9,358 nucleotides of DNA, taken from the NCBI GenBank assembly GCA_021808425.1, contig JAKBBS010000133.1, positions 1 to 9,358 on the forward strand. Reading direction: 5' to 3'. Of this stretch, positions 1 through 7,662 are shown one piece after another. The stretch is from Actinomycetes bacterium. Lineage in GTDB: Bacteria > Actinomycetota > Acidimicrobiia > Acidimicrobiales > Palsa-688. The notes beneath the pieces are model-generated. The model did no database searches. It was not told the origin of the DNA and saw only the letters and a list, made by a program, of their open reading frames with translations. Numbering within the stretch: position 1 is the stretch's first letter; every line of letters begins with the position of its first letter. Both the position numbers and the translations under genes were made by a program.

Positions 1-1127
1 CAGCGGCTGCGGGCATCCGATCGGTCGAGATCATCGCGTGGCGTGACCTCGGCCACCCCGAAGCCGGCGGGTCTGAGCTGCACTCCGCGCGCATAGCGGA
101 GCGGTGGGCGGCCGCCGGGATCGACGTGTGCATAGTGGCGTCGCGCGCGCAAGGCGCTCAGCGCCGAACGAACGGCGACGGCTACCAGGTCACCCGGCCC
201 GCAGGGCGTTACAGCATTTTCCCCGCTGCCATGATTCGACGGCTCGTGGCCGCCGGGGCCGGCTCGGCGCGTCCCGACGCGACCGTCGAGATCTGGAATG
301 GGATGCCCTTCCTGTCGCCGCTTTGGGCTCCTCAACCGCGAGTTGTGCTGCTCCATCACGTCCACGACAGGATGTGGGACACTGTGCTCCCGGCGCCTCT
401 GGCGGCCGCCGGCCGGCTGCTTGAGACCAAGCTCGCCCCGCCGCTTTATCGCCAGACCCGCCTCGTGACGCTGTCGCAATCCTCGAAGCTCGACATCGTG
501 CGCCGACTCCGCCTGGACGAGAACCGGGTAGATGTGGTTCCACCCGGAGTGGACCGCGAGTTCGTCCCGGGCGAACGTTCGGAGCACCCGCTCGTCGTCG
601 CCGTCGGGCGCCTCGTTCCCTACAAGCGCTTCGACAAGCTGATCGACGTCCTCGTGGAGCTCAAGCACCGCCATCCCCGCCTGACGGCGGTGATCGCCGG
701 GGAGGGCTTCGAACGAAGCCGCCTCGAACGGCTGGTCGCTTCGAGGGGTGCCGGATCGTGGCTTGACCTTGCTGGACGAGTCGACTTTCCCACGCTTCTC
801 GGGCTTTACCAGTCTGCGTGGGTTCTCGCGTCCAGCTCTGCTTTCGAGGGCTGGGGGCTGACGATCTCCGAGGCAGCTGCCTGCGCGACGCCGTCGGTTG
901 CGAGCCCTATAGCCGGGCATTTCGACGCCGTCGAGGAGGCGAAGACCGGCTTTCTCGCCGAGCCGGGCCCCGCGATGCTCGAACGTCTCGACCTCGTCTT
1001 GAGTGACGCCGCGCTGCGCGGGCAAATGCAGGCGGCGGCGCTCGCCAAGGCGCACACTCTCAGCTGGGACGGCGCGGCGGGTGCGATCTTGCGGATCCTT
1101 GCCGAAGAAGCGACCCTGTATAGGTGA
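1..1127 (+). CDS. GT4-family glycosyltransferase (5'-partial)
   Basis: This is a retaining GT-B glycosyltransferase of family GT4, expected to move a sugar from a nucleotide-sugar donor to an envelope or lipid-linked acceptor at the cytoplasmic face. The frame is open from base 3 to the TGA at 1125-1127, giving 374 visible residues. GT4 enzymes are usually 360-400 residues, so only a few N-terminal residues should be missing. Numbering from base 3, the N-terminal Rossmann domain carries the glycine loop HPEAGGSE (18-25). The C-terminal donor domain has VGRLVPYKRF, with the likely phosphate-binding Arg203 and Lys208, and the EX7E motif FEGWGLTISE with Glu282 and Glu290. The internal GTG at 126 is not the start, because conserved GT4 sequence (AWRDLGHPEAGG) lies upstream in the same frame. 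The stop overlaps the next gene's GTG by 4 bp. Donor and acceptor cannot be told from sequence; mannosyl- or glucosyltransferase are both possible. Confidence 0.93.
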   Translation, partial: AAAGIRSVEIIAWRDLGHPEAGGSELHSARIAERWAAAGIDVCIVASRAQGAQRRTNGDGYQVTRPAGRYSIFPAAMIRRLVAAGAGSARPDATVEIWNGMPFLSPLWAPQPRVVLLHHVHDRMWDTVLPAPLAAAGRLLETKLAPPLYRQTRLVTLSQSSKLDIVRRLRLDENRVDVVPPGVDREFVPGERSEHPLVVAVGRLVPYKRFDKLIDVLVELKHRHPRLTAVIAGEGFERSRLERLVASRGAGSWLDLAGRVDFPTLLGLYQSAWVLASSSAFEGWGLTISEAAACATPSVASPIAGHFDAVEEAKTGFLAEPGPAMLERLDLVLSDAALRGQMQAAALAKAHTLSWDGAAGAILRILAEEATLYR

Positions 1128-1951
1128 CACAAGGCGCTGTAGAGGCACTTCGAGCGGAATCCCACAAGCTCATTGACCTGACATCCACTTTGACGCCAGA
1201 CGAGTGGGCGGCGGCCAGCGGTTGCGCCGGCTGGCGGGTACAAGACGTCGTTTGCCACATGGCCTGCGTTTTTCATTCCGTCACGGACCCGTCGTCGATC
1301 GAATCGGGGCCGCCCGACGACGTGGAGGCGTCCGCCGAGGTACCGGTGCAGGCGCGCCGATCCTGGCAGCCCGGCGAGGTGGTCGAGTACTACCGGCACT
1401 GGGCGAACCTCGGTTTGGAGGCTGTCGCAGGAATGCAGGTTCCTCCGACGGCGGCCGTCGAAGTGCCGCTCGGCAACCTCGGCAGCCACCCGCTGCACCT
1501 GCTTGCGAACGCCCTCGTCTTCGACCATTACTGCCACATCCGCCACGACATCGGCGCCGCAATACCTCGGGCCGCCGGGTTTCCCCACGACGCTGAGGCG
1601 TTGGCCGAGACGCGGGTATGGATGCTCGCCGGCATTCCGCAGATGTGCGCCGGGGCACTATCGACCGCGTTGACGTCACCGGTGAGGATCGTTCTCGACG
1701 GACCCGGAGGCGGCACCTGGGTCCTCCGCCAAAGCGGGGACGGCGGCTTCTGCCGGATCGAGGATGAGCTGGACCGGACCGACTCGGGTGAGGATGATGC
1801 CGGCACGGACGTCGCTGCCACAGTCACGAGCGACGTGCACGACTTCGTCTCCTGGGGCACCCGGCGGCGAGACTGGCGGGAAAGCAACGTCGTGGTTACC
1901 GGCGATACCAGCTTGGCGGCGGCTGTACTCGATGCGATCAATGTGATCTGA
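1124..1951 (+). CDS. MDMPI-like (DinB-fold) mycothiol-dependent isomerase-family protein
   Basis: The 275-residue protein resembles the actinobacterial 'maleylpyruvate isomerase family mycothiol-dependent enzyme' group (DinB-like four-helix bundle plus a small C-terminal domain). The N-terminal half has the family pattern: TPDEWAAAS..GWRVQDVVCHMA with His45 as a likely metal ligand, then FDHYCHIRHDI with Asp134, His138 and His141 as candidates for the other ligands. Known MDMPI uses an His/Glu/His set; here Asp replaces the usual Glu of the ExxxH element, if the alignment is right. The C-terminal part (about 185-275) ends in DFVSWGTRRRDW...VVVTGDTSLAAAVLDAI, matching the MDMPI_C/SCP2-like ending. 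Start is the GTG of the GTGA overlap with the glycosyltransferase, which suggests translational coupling; a purine run GAAGAAG ends about 13 bp upstream, too far to be a good ribosome site. Most family members have no proven reaction, so a thiol-dependent transferase or isomerase role is inference, and its link with a glycosyltransferase is unexplained. Confidence 0.85.
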   Translation: MTQGAVEALRAESHKLIDLTSTLTPDEWAAASGCAGWRVQDVVCHMACVFHSVTDPSSIESGPPDDVEASAEVPVQARRSWQPGEVVEYYRHWANLGLEAVAGMQVPPTAAVEVPLGNLGSHPLHLLANALVFDHYCHIRHDIGAAIPRAAGFPHDAEALAETRVWMLAGIPQMCAGALSTALTSPVRIVLDGPGGGTWVLRQSGDGGFCRIEDELDRTDSGEDDAGTDVAATVTSDVHDFVSWGTRRRDWRESNVVVTGDTSLAAAVLDAINVI

Positions 1952-1966
1952 CCGCCGAGAGGTCGC

Positions 1967-1987
1967 TGCGGAGGAGACGTCTCCGCA
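1967..1987. terminator. Hairpin in convergent gap, possible bidirectional terminator
   Basis: TGCGGAG (1967-1973) and CTCCGCA (1981-1987) form a perfect 7-bp stem around a 7-base loop. The core GGAGACGTCTCC is itself a 12-bp palindrome. It sits in the 41-bp gap between two genes that converge, where a shared terminator is expected. There is no T tract on either side, so it is not a classical intrinsic terminator. A regulator site is the alternative. Confidence 0.5.
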
Positions 1988-1992
1988 AGCCG

Positions 1993-3042
1993 CTACTCCC
2001 TCCGCCCCTCTACCTTCCTGCTGAGATGACCCGGCCTTACCCATAGCAGGCCAACCGCCACCATCCCGATAGCCAAGCCTCCCGCCCGGAGCAGCGCCCA
2101 CCCGCCCCGAGGAAGGATCGCGTCGCCGAACACGATTCGCGCCCCGGCCAGCGCGCAGACGGTCGACGCTGCGTTTGTTAGCGACGCCATCAGGGACACG
2201 GGATACTCGGCGAGGCCGGCCTGGAAAGCGACGAGCCCCCCGCCGGTCGCAACCACAAACAACCACGGGTACGGGGTCGCAAGCGCCGAGAACGCTCCCG
2301 CCACGACACCGGACTCGCTCAGCCGTGAGGCGACCGCCTTCTCAGCCAGCGCGCCGAGACCGTAAAGTACGCCGGCCGCTACCGCCAGGCTGACCAGCCG
2401 ATGCCGGTCGGCGGTCGCAACGTCGCGTCCGGGCGGCAAAGCCTGCGCTTGGACGGGCCGACAGTGTCCGCCATATCGCAGCACGGACCCGCCAGCCACC
2501 AGGACGCCAACAAGCATCACCGCCACCATCGCCGTCCCCGAGGCGTGGGCGGCACCCCCCCGGGAGCCTCTCGCCGAGAACGCTATAGCCGCCACAGCAA
2601 CCAGCACCATCGCGAGCGCTGCCTTGTGGCGGCCGTCGAGGTGCTCGCCGATCAAAGCGGAGCTCGCCGCTGCAAGCGCTACAAGCCCGCCTGCGAGAAT
2701 AGGTTGCACGACCGACACCGGCGCGAGCGTCAACGCGATCAGTTGCAGCGCCAGTGCGCCGAGCATGGTGGCGAAGCCGGCGAGCCACAGCTTCGAGCGG
2801 ATCGCGCCGGCCAAGACGACCGAGATCCTCGCTCCGGCGCTCACCGATCCGGCGAGCGCCTTCTTCTCGACTATGTAGCCGACGTCGTAGGCAAACGCAG
2901 ACACAGCGGCGAGAGCCGCCCCGAGCGCCGCCCCGGACCCCGCCGCCGAAGCCGTAGCCGTAGCCGTAGCCGTAGCCGTGACCCTGACCGTGGCCGCTGC
3001 CGTCGTCGTCACCGTGGCCACAACTGAGGCAATCATCAACAC
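1993..3042 (-). CDS. DMT/EamA-like multi-helix permease
   Basis: This is a hydrophobic inner-membrane protein of up to 349 residues with the two-repeat layout of the drug/metabolite transporter superfamily. The first repeat (about 37-160) contains AAVSAFAYDVGYIVEKKAL and LAPVSVVQPILAGGLVALA; the second (about 214-336) contains GVLYGLGALAEKAVASRL and a matching EYPVSLMASLTNAASTVCALAGARIVFGD. About nine or ten helices are likely, with a polar loop near 190-215 and a basic tail RKVEGRRE. Substrate is unknown; members range from metabolite exporters to NIPA-like Mg transporters. It lies just downstream of the AftD-like gene on the same strand and is probably co-transcribed. The start is uncertain: GTG (3042), TTG (3039) and ATG (3036) stand in a row, with only weak GAGCGG upstream that best fits ATG at 3036. 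The first 35 or so residues are a Thr/Ala/Val low-complexity run coded by hexamer repeats and are unlike the family, so a start further inside is also possible. Confidence 0.82.
   Translation of the reverse strand: MLMIASVVATVTTTAAATVRVTATATATATASAAGSGAALGAALAAVSAFAYDVGYIVEKKALAGSVSAGARISVVLAGAIRSKLWLAGFATMLGALALQLIALTLAPVSVVQPILAGGLVALAAASSALIGEHLDGRHKAALAMVLVAVAAIAFSARGSRGGAAHASGTAMVAVMLVGVLVAGGSVLRYGGHCRPVQAQALPPGRDVATADRHRLVSLAVAAGVLYGLGALAEKAVASRLSESGVVAGAFSALATPYPWLFVVATGGGLVAFQAGLAEYPVSLMASLTNAASTVCALAGARIVFGDAILPRGGWALLRAGGLAIGMVAVGLLWVRPGHLSRKVEGRRE
2951..3022. repeat. GCCGTA hexamer tandem repeat (4 perfect copies plus degenerate ones)
   Basis: On the + strand GCCGTA occurs four times without a break at 2951-2974, followed by GCCGTG and degenerate hexamers (ACCCTG, ACCGTG, GCCGCT, GCCGTC, ACCGTG) to about 3022. 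On the minus strand it codes the Thr-Ala run TATATATA near residues 23-30 of the permease. The unit is a multiple of three, so copy-number change would lengthen or shorten the protein N-terminus without shifting frame. Confidence 0.85.
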
Positions 3043-3058
3043 CGCTCGCGTGCGCTCA

Positions 3059-6000
3059 TCAGAACCGACCGTGGCCGTCGCTTCCGGACGACGCCGTTTC
3101 CCGCCTGCGCGCCGAGTGCCATCTAGCCCATCCTGACACTAGGTCGGCTCCGATCAGCGCCAGAGCAGCCCACGCGATGTCGTTTGCAGCCGTCATCTGC
3201 GAAGGCCAAGCGATCGACGGCCAGTAGTGGTAGCGGATCTGCTCCCAGGCCTCGTAGGCCGGCAGGGCGAGCAGCGCAGCGACGGTCCCAACGCGGCTGG
3301 CTGTGCGCCCAGCGCTCCAGCGGGAACCGGCAAACGCCGCAACAGCCACGCCAGCCGCTATGGCAGGTCGGCTGACAATAGCGACCGCTACCCCCCAGGC
3401 GACACTGGCGGCGAGCGCGTCACGCCACGACGCGACCGCAGACCCCGGCCCGGGGCGCCCTAGAAGGGCGGACATGCTCACTCGTGTGGGAGAGTAACGC
3501 GACGGTGGAGCGACGGTCTGCGGCCACCACCGGCGCCTCCTCAGCCTTCGCCTCCTGCCCGAGCTTTGGGGTGACAGATCCGCCCACCCGCCGGTCGCCG
3601 GCTCAGGCCACATCGCTACGCCCAACGAAAAGACGATCGCGGCCGCGGAGATCCCGAGCCCTACCCAGACGAGCGTCTGGGGTGCAAACGCCAAGGTGAC
3701 CGAGAGCACCTTGCCGGCCGGGGCGCCGGGCAGAAGCCATCCGTTCGACATGGCGTCTATGAGCTGCGGCGGCCCGAGGTTGTGGCCTCCGGCGAGGCTG
3801 GCGGTCCACCCGGAGTCGTAGCTCTGGCCGAGGACCAGCCACATCGGCTTGCCGGTCGCGGCCACCTTCAAGCTGAGGGCGTTCCTGCTTTGCGATGTCA
3901 CCTTCACGGCAGGCATCGCTGCCGGCTTAGAGACGGTGGAAGCGAGCGCTGTCGCGGCTCCCCCCGAGCCGGACGCGAGCCACAGCTGGTCGATCGACCA
4001 GCCCGAAGGCAGGCGAGGGCTTGTCACCACGGTGTGCGTTCCCGGCCCGAGAGTGATGCCGTTCGCAGAGTTGCCGCAGCCTTTGATCGTCAGCTGGCCT
4101 CCGTCGAGCGCCGTGCTGGTCGTGCCGGTGACCTCGACGTCGATCGGTTTGCCGTCGATCTTGAGCAGGCCCGTCTGGCAGACCGCCGGCAAAGTGGCAG
4201 GTGTCGCGGGCTGGACGACACCGGGAAGGCCCACCTCGGCGATCCCGACCGGCAGCTCGTCGGTAAGACCGGCGTAGGTCGAGTAGTAGTCGAGCGCCCT
4301 AACCTGGCGCACTGCGTCGATGGTGATCTTAACGTTCGATCCGCTGAGCGCGCCGAAGTTGAGCCCGACGGTGCTCGTCGAGCCGGCTGGGCGGCCGGTA
4401 CCGACGGCAGGGACGGGGACGTTGACCGTCTCGGAGCGTCCCCCGGCGGTGATCGTGATACGCGACGGCAGGGAGTGCCGGCCGTCGTTGACCTCTTGGA
4501 AGTTCAGGTGGCTGAAAGTGACCGGCTTGCTCAAATACACGTCCAGCCATTCGCCGGCCTGCGGGCCGAGCTCGGCTTGCCAAGCAGTCGCAGGGTTACC
4601 GTCGAAGGCCGCGTTGGCTCTCGCGTTTCGGTCCCCGACGAGGCGGGTCGACGAGTTCGCCGCGACGACGGTCGCCGGGCCGGGGGTGGAAGCAGGCTGG
4701 ACGACGGGAAGTCGTCCGGGGGGTGTCAGGCCGACCAGCTGGTTGATCAGGTAGTCGGAGTCGCCGGCGTTGATCTCGGCGGTCCCCGACACCTGGAAGC
4801 TGCGCGAAGTCGGCAGCACGAACGTGCGGCTCATGAACGGCTCCGGGTCGCTTCGAGGCGGGCTCGAGACCCGCTGGCGATTCATGAGGATGTCGAGGGG
4901 ATGTGACAGCGACGATGCACCGGCCGCGCCGAGCAGGTCGGTCGGTAGGCGCAGCGACTCCGACACGTGCGCCACGCCGGGAATGGCGATGCTGGAAAAG
5001 CCGACGGCGGGCAGTCCGTCGAAGCGGCCGTGGGCGCCGCCGGTCGCGCCGTTGACCGTGAGACGGAACGTGGAAAAGGTCCGGGTCGGAAACGACACCG
5101 TCTGTCCCGCCTTAGACATCGACGTCGGGCCGAGCGCGACGGTCACGGGGTGGCCGCCGTCGAAGGTGAGCGTCACGGACGTGATCCTCCGTTTGACCTG
5201 GCCGAGCTCGGGGAGTTGGTGCAGCACCACGTGGTTCGTGCTGACCGCCCTGTCGAGGGTCGCCAGCAGGAATATGCCGTTCACCGCCTCGTGCGCCCCG
5301 AAGCTCCAGGCGAGGCCGGGCACACCGAGGAAGGCGTTGATCGGCTTGTCTTCGGGGGTAAAAGAAAGCGAATCTCCGTACTGGGACGCCTGCACCGACT
5401 TGAGCCCGCTCACCAGAGCGACCGTCTGGTCCGCGGTTGTCTCGCCGGGGAACACGGGCAGCGCGTAGTCGGACGGGGTGTTGCTCAGGTCAGCGACGCC
5501 CGGCTGCTCAACCTGGCCTACGTTGGCTTGGAGGCTGCCCCACTGGTATGCAGCGTCGGGATTCGTGTCGGTTAGCACGAGCGTGGCTCCCGCCGACATG
5601 GACTGCGCGAAAGTTGCGGACTTCGCAGGAGCTGACGCTGCGTAGATGATCGGCTGGTTGGCGCCGAGCAGCCCGGCACCGGCGGCTTCGACGATCCCCG
5701 AGCCGTCCCCGGCGACGATGAGCGGGTTCGCCGTCGGCTCGACGCGCGTGATCGGCCGGGCACCGGCGACGTTGAACACCGACAGCGCCGGCGGATTAGG
5801 GGTGCCGGTCGGGATCCCGAGGCGAAGCTCGTTGTCGAGGGGGTAGCGGAGCTGCGGGGCAATGTCGGGAGCGCCGAAACTGCTTGGGGCACCAAGCCCG
5901 GCGGCGGCGGACGTCAACTGAGCGTACAGCACCTTCGGCAGCGGGAGATGGTAACGCTCGTACTGCAGGTCCGACTGGAGAAGTATCTGCCCGACATCCA

Positions 6001-7549
6001 TCAGCCGTGCGGTCGGCGCGAGGGCAGCCATATCGAGGGTGCCCTCCTGGATCGGCTCGTCTATGGCCTGCAGCAGGTTCGCCGACGGCGGGGATCCCAT
6101 CGGCTGAACCTGGCGCTGGACGTACGGCCGGTTGAGCAGCGCCGGCGCGATCTGATCGACGGTCACCCCGAACGAGTAGGCCGCGAAATCTTCGCCTGGC
6201 AGGCCCAGCACCCTCGTCGAGGATCCGAACGAGTTCAGGTAAGCGGCGGCCTGGCCCCAGTAGGAGGGTATGGCCGAGCGGGACTGGTTGGAGCCGACCA
6301 GACCGCCGGTCCACATGGCCGGCAGGTCCGCCGCGACGAGCGCTATGCAACCGACAGAAGCGAGCGTGGCGAAGGTCGGCCGGTAGAGCCGCAGCGCGGT
6401 AACCCCGGATCCCATCATCAAAGCAAGGCCGAGGACGACGATCGGGACGATCCTGTCCACGGAGCGCATGGCCATCGCGAGCTCCGAGCCTGTCGAGGCC
6501 CCTTTGATCACAGCGCCCAGTAGGGACGGGTGGGCGAAAGGGAAGGCCCCGACCGCGACGGCCGTCCCCACCCCGACAACGGCGAGGCAGAAACCGCGGT
6601 AAGCCCAGCGAGTGACCATGCCGAGCACGAGCGCTGCTGCGGGCACCGTGAAGCTCACCACGATGAGCCAAGGCGACTGGGTGTAGGGAATCGACGACAT
6701 CGTCCACGGCTGCACCTTGTCCCAACCGTAGAAATACCAGTAGCCGAGTCCTCTGAGCACCTCAGCCGCAGACGAGGTGCTCGATACCGTGGGGATCGTC
6801 TCAGTGACGCGCAGGATGTTGATCCCGTACTTAGCCTCGACGAGCAGGCCGGCAGCCCACCACAACGACACGAGGATGCACAAGACGGTGAGCCTCGCCG
6901 AAGTGACGAGGGCCCTTCGAAGCGTTATCTCCTTTGTAGCCCAAACGGCGTAGGCGAGCCACAACGCCGGCGCTGCGATCACCAGGACGATCGACGTGGC
7001 GTTGACCCCGCCGACCAACGCGACGACCAGAGCGAACAGTGCCACATGCCTCCAACGCCCGCTTCGCGCCGCCACGACCACCAGGCCCACCATCCAGCCG
7101 AGTGCAGCCCACGGCATGAGGATCGCCGTCGTGCGGTCGACGTACACCAAGATGTACGGGCTGAGCATGTAGGCGATAGAGGCGACGAACCGGCCGGGGC
7201 CTTCCATGCCGAGCCTGCGGGCGCAGTACGCGACGCCGAGGCCTGCGGAGGCTACGAGCGTGCCCATCCATATCCGCTGGCCGATCCACATCGGGATCCC
7301 GAGCCAGCTGACCACACTGTAGAAAGGGCCCATCGGCAGCAGGTAGCCGATGTTCTGATGGGTCACGGTTCCGAGGCCCTGGTTCGGGTCCCACAGGAAT
7401 GCAGCCCCTGAGGTGAGCTTCGCCGGGTCGAGGTAGAGGTACTGCTTGGTGTCGGCAACCACCTGGCCCGGCGCGCTGAAGAACATCGGGATGTATGCCA
7501 CCGCTACGAGAACTGCGACCAGACGTCGGTCTGCACTGCGGCTGCGCAC
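3059..7549 (-). CDS. aftD-like: AftD-like alpha-(1->3)-arabinofuranosyltransferase (DUF3367, GT-C) with discoidin-type domains
   Basis: The 1496-residue protein resembles mycobacterial AftD (about 1400 residues), a polytopic GT-C enzyme that adds alpha-1,3-arabinofuranose branches from decaprenyl-phospho-arabinose onto arabinogalactan and lipoarabinomannan outside the membrane. The N-terminus is basic (RSRSADRR) followed by the first helix (10-27). The first outer loop holds VADTKQYLYLDP with Asp33 and Lys35, the usual place for the GT-C acidic residue, then WDPNQGLG and HQNIGYLLPMGP. Many helices follow to about residue 412. The long extracytoplasmic part has beta-rich modules; two look like F5/8 type C (discoidin) carbohydrate-binding folds, at about 713-860 and 945-1110, the second with NAAFDGNPATAWQAE. 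A helix (about 1290-1312), an Arg-rich segment near 1335-1350 (GRRRRLRRRRWWP) and three more helices (about 1373-1475) close the protein. The GTG start has no Shine-Dalgarno site but a -10 motif 7 bp upstream. The frame is intact throughout. Whether this host makes true arabinan is not shown. Confidence 0.92.
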   Translation of the reverse strand: MRSRSADRRLVAVLVAVAYIPMFFSAPGQVVADTKQYLYLDPAKLTSGAAFLWDPNQGLGTVTHQNIGYLLPMGPFYSVVSWLGIPMWIGQRIWMGTLVASAGLGVAYCARRLGMEGPGRFVASIAYMLSPYILVYVDRTTAILMPWAALGWMVGLVVVAARSGRWRHVALFALVVALVGGVNATSIVLVIAAPALWLAYAVWATKEITLRRALVTSARLTVLCILVSLWWAAGLLVEAKYGINILRVTETIPTVSSTSSAAEVLRGLGYWYFYGWDKVQPWTMSSIPYTQSPWLIVVSFTVPAAALVLGMVTRWAYRGFCLAVVGVGTAVAVGAFPFAHPSLLGAVIKGASTGSELAMAMRSVDRIVPIVVLGLALMMGSGVTALRLYRPTFATLASVGCIALVAADLPAMWTGGLVGSNQSRSAIPSYWGQAAAYLNSFGSSTRVLGLPGEDFAAYSFGVTVDQIAPALLNRPYVQRQVQPMGSPPSANLLQAIDEPIQEGTLDMAALAPTARLMDVGQILLQSDLQYERYHLPLPKVLYAQLTSAAAGLGAPSSFGAPDIAPQLRYPLDNELRLGIPTGTPNPPALSVFNVAGARPITRVEPTANPLIVAGDGSGIVEAAGAGLLGANQPIIYAASAPAKSATFAQSMSAGATLVLTDTNPDAAYQWGSLQANVGQVEQPGVADLSNTPSDYALPVFPGETTADQTVALVSGLKSVQASQYGDSLSFTPEDKPINAFLGVPGLAWSFGAHEAVNGIFLLATLDRAVSTNHVVLHQLPELGQVKRRITSVTLTFDGGHPVTVALGPTSMSKAGQTVSFPTRTFSTFRLTVNGATGGAHGRFDGLPAVGFSSIAIPGVAHVSESLRLPTDLLGAAGASSLSHPLDILMNRQRVSSPPRSDPEPFMSRTFVLPTSRSFQVSGTAEINAGDSDYLINQLVGLTPPGRLPVVQPASTPGPATVVAANSSTRLVGDRNARANAAFDGNPATAWQAELGPQAGEWLDVYLSKPVTFSHLNFQEVNDGRHSLPSRITITAGGRSETVNVPVPAVGTGRPAGSTSTVGLNFGALSGSNVKITIDAVRQVRALDYYSTYAGLTDELPVGIAEVGLPGVVQPATPATLPAVCQTGLLKIDGKPIDVEVTGTTSTALDGGQLTIKGCGNSANGITLGPGTHTVVTSPRLPSGWSIDQLWLASGSGGAATALASTVSKPAAMPAVKVTSQSRNALSLKVAATGKPMWLVLGQSYDSGWTASLAGGHNLGPPQLIDAMSNGWLLPGAPAGKVLSVTLAFAPQTLVWVGLGISAAAIVFSLGVAMWPEPATGGWADLSPQSSGRRRRLRRRRWWPQTVAPPSRYSPTRVSMSALLGRPGPGSAVASWRDALAASVAWGVAVAIVSRPAIAAGVAVAAFAGSRWSAGRTASRVGTVAALLALPAYEAWEQIRYHYWPSIAWPSQMTAANDIAWAALALIGADLVSGWARWHSARRRETASSGSDGHGRF

Positions 7550-7586
7550 CGTCGGGAGTGTAGAGGCGGCCGCGACCCGATCCCAA
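7550..7586 (-). promoter_or_regulatory. Leaderless-type promoter for the aftD-like gene
   Basis: Reading the minus strand, TTGGGA (7586-7581) is a fair -35 (4 of 6 to TTGACA), then 18 bp, then TACACT (7562-7557), a good TANNNT -10. The GTG start lies 7 bases after the -10, so transcription would begin at or next to the start codon. The lack of any GGAGG-like site before the GTG fits a leaderless message, a common arrangement in Actinobacteria. The transcription start itself is inferred. Confidence 0.55.
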
Positions 7587-7595
7587 TCGCCAACC

Positions 7596-7606
7596 GGGTG
7601 ACACCC
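7596..7606. promoter_or_regulatory. Short palindrome GGGTG-A-CACCC in the divergent region
   Basis: Two 5-bp arms (7596-7600 and 7602-7606) are exact complements around one base. The site lies upstream of both divergent promoters, about 10 bp beyond the proposed -35 of the aftD-like gene. It may be a regulator half-site pair, but 5-bp G/C arms can arise by chance in DNA of this composition. Confidence 0.25.
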
Positions 7607-7641
7607 CCCGGAAGCGTTGACCGCTCTCTCCCCGGCCGCTG

Positions 7642-7662
7642 ACGTAGCGACACTCGATACGT
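7642..7662. promoter_or_regulatory. Operator-like inverted repeat before the MFS exporter
   Basis: A 21-bp dyad centred on base 7652 reads ACGTA-g-CGA-cac-TCG-a-TACGT. Eight of the ten base pairs are symmetric; the exceptions are the sixth pair and the innermost one. Size and shape match operators of TetR- or MarR-type repressors, which often control DHA2 drug exporters. It overlaps a possible -10 (TACGTT) and ends 9 bp before the ATG, so bound protein would block transcription. No regulator gene is in this window, so it would have to act from elsewhere. Confidence 0.55.

Noticed and set aside
806..1588. Minus-strand open frame of 260 codons across the glycosyltransferase and MDMPI-like genes
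   Set aside because: It covers the junction of two well-supported genes and has no domain or plausible composition.
2951..2980. Tandem hexamers as a possible CRISPR or iteron array
   Set aside because: The units are contiguous without spacers, too short, and lie inside a coding frame; a simple sequence repeat explains them.
3037..3060. ATGA overlap at the end of the aftD-like gene (ATG at 3060-3058, minus strand)
   Set aside because: The frame stops after seven codons and is not in frame with the permease, so it is not the permease start.
3782..4906. Long + strand open frame (374 codons) opposite the aftD-like gene
   Set aside because: The translation is Arg/Gly/Asp-rich with no recognisable domain, typical of an antisense frame in high-GC DNA, and the minus-strand protein is continuous and family-like here.
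6530..7411. Long + strand open frame opposite the N-terminal membrane part of the aftD-like gene
   Set aside because: Composition is His/Arg/Asp-rich and unlike a real protein; it mirrors the GC-biased codons of the gene beneath it.
7617..7622. TTGACC as the -35 of the exporter promoter
   Set aside because: A good -35 match, but no acceptable -10 at 16-18 bp; kept only as an alternative.
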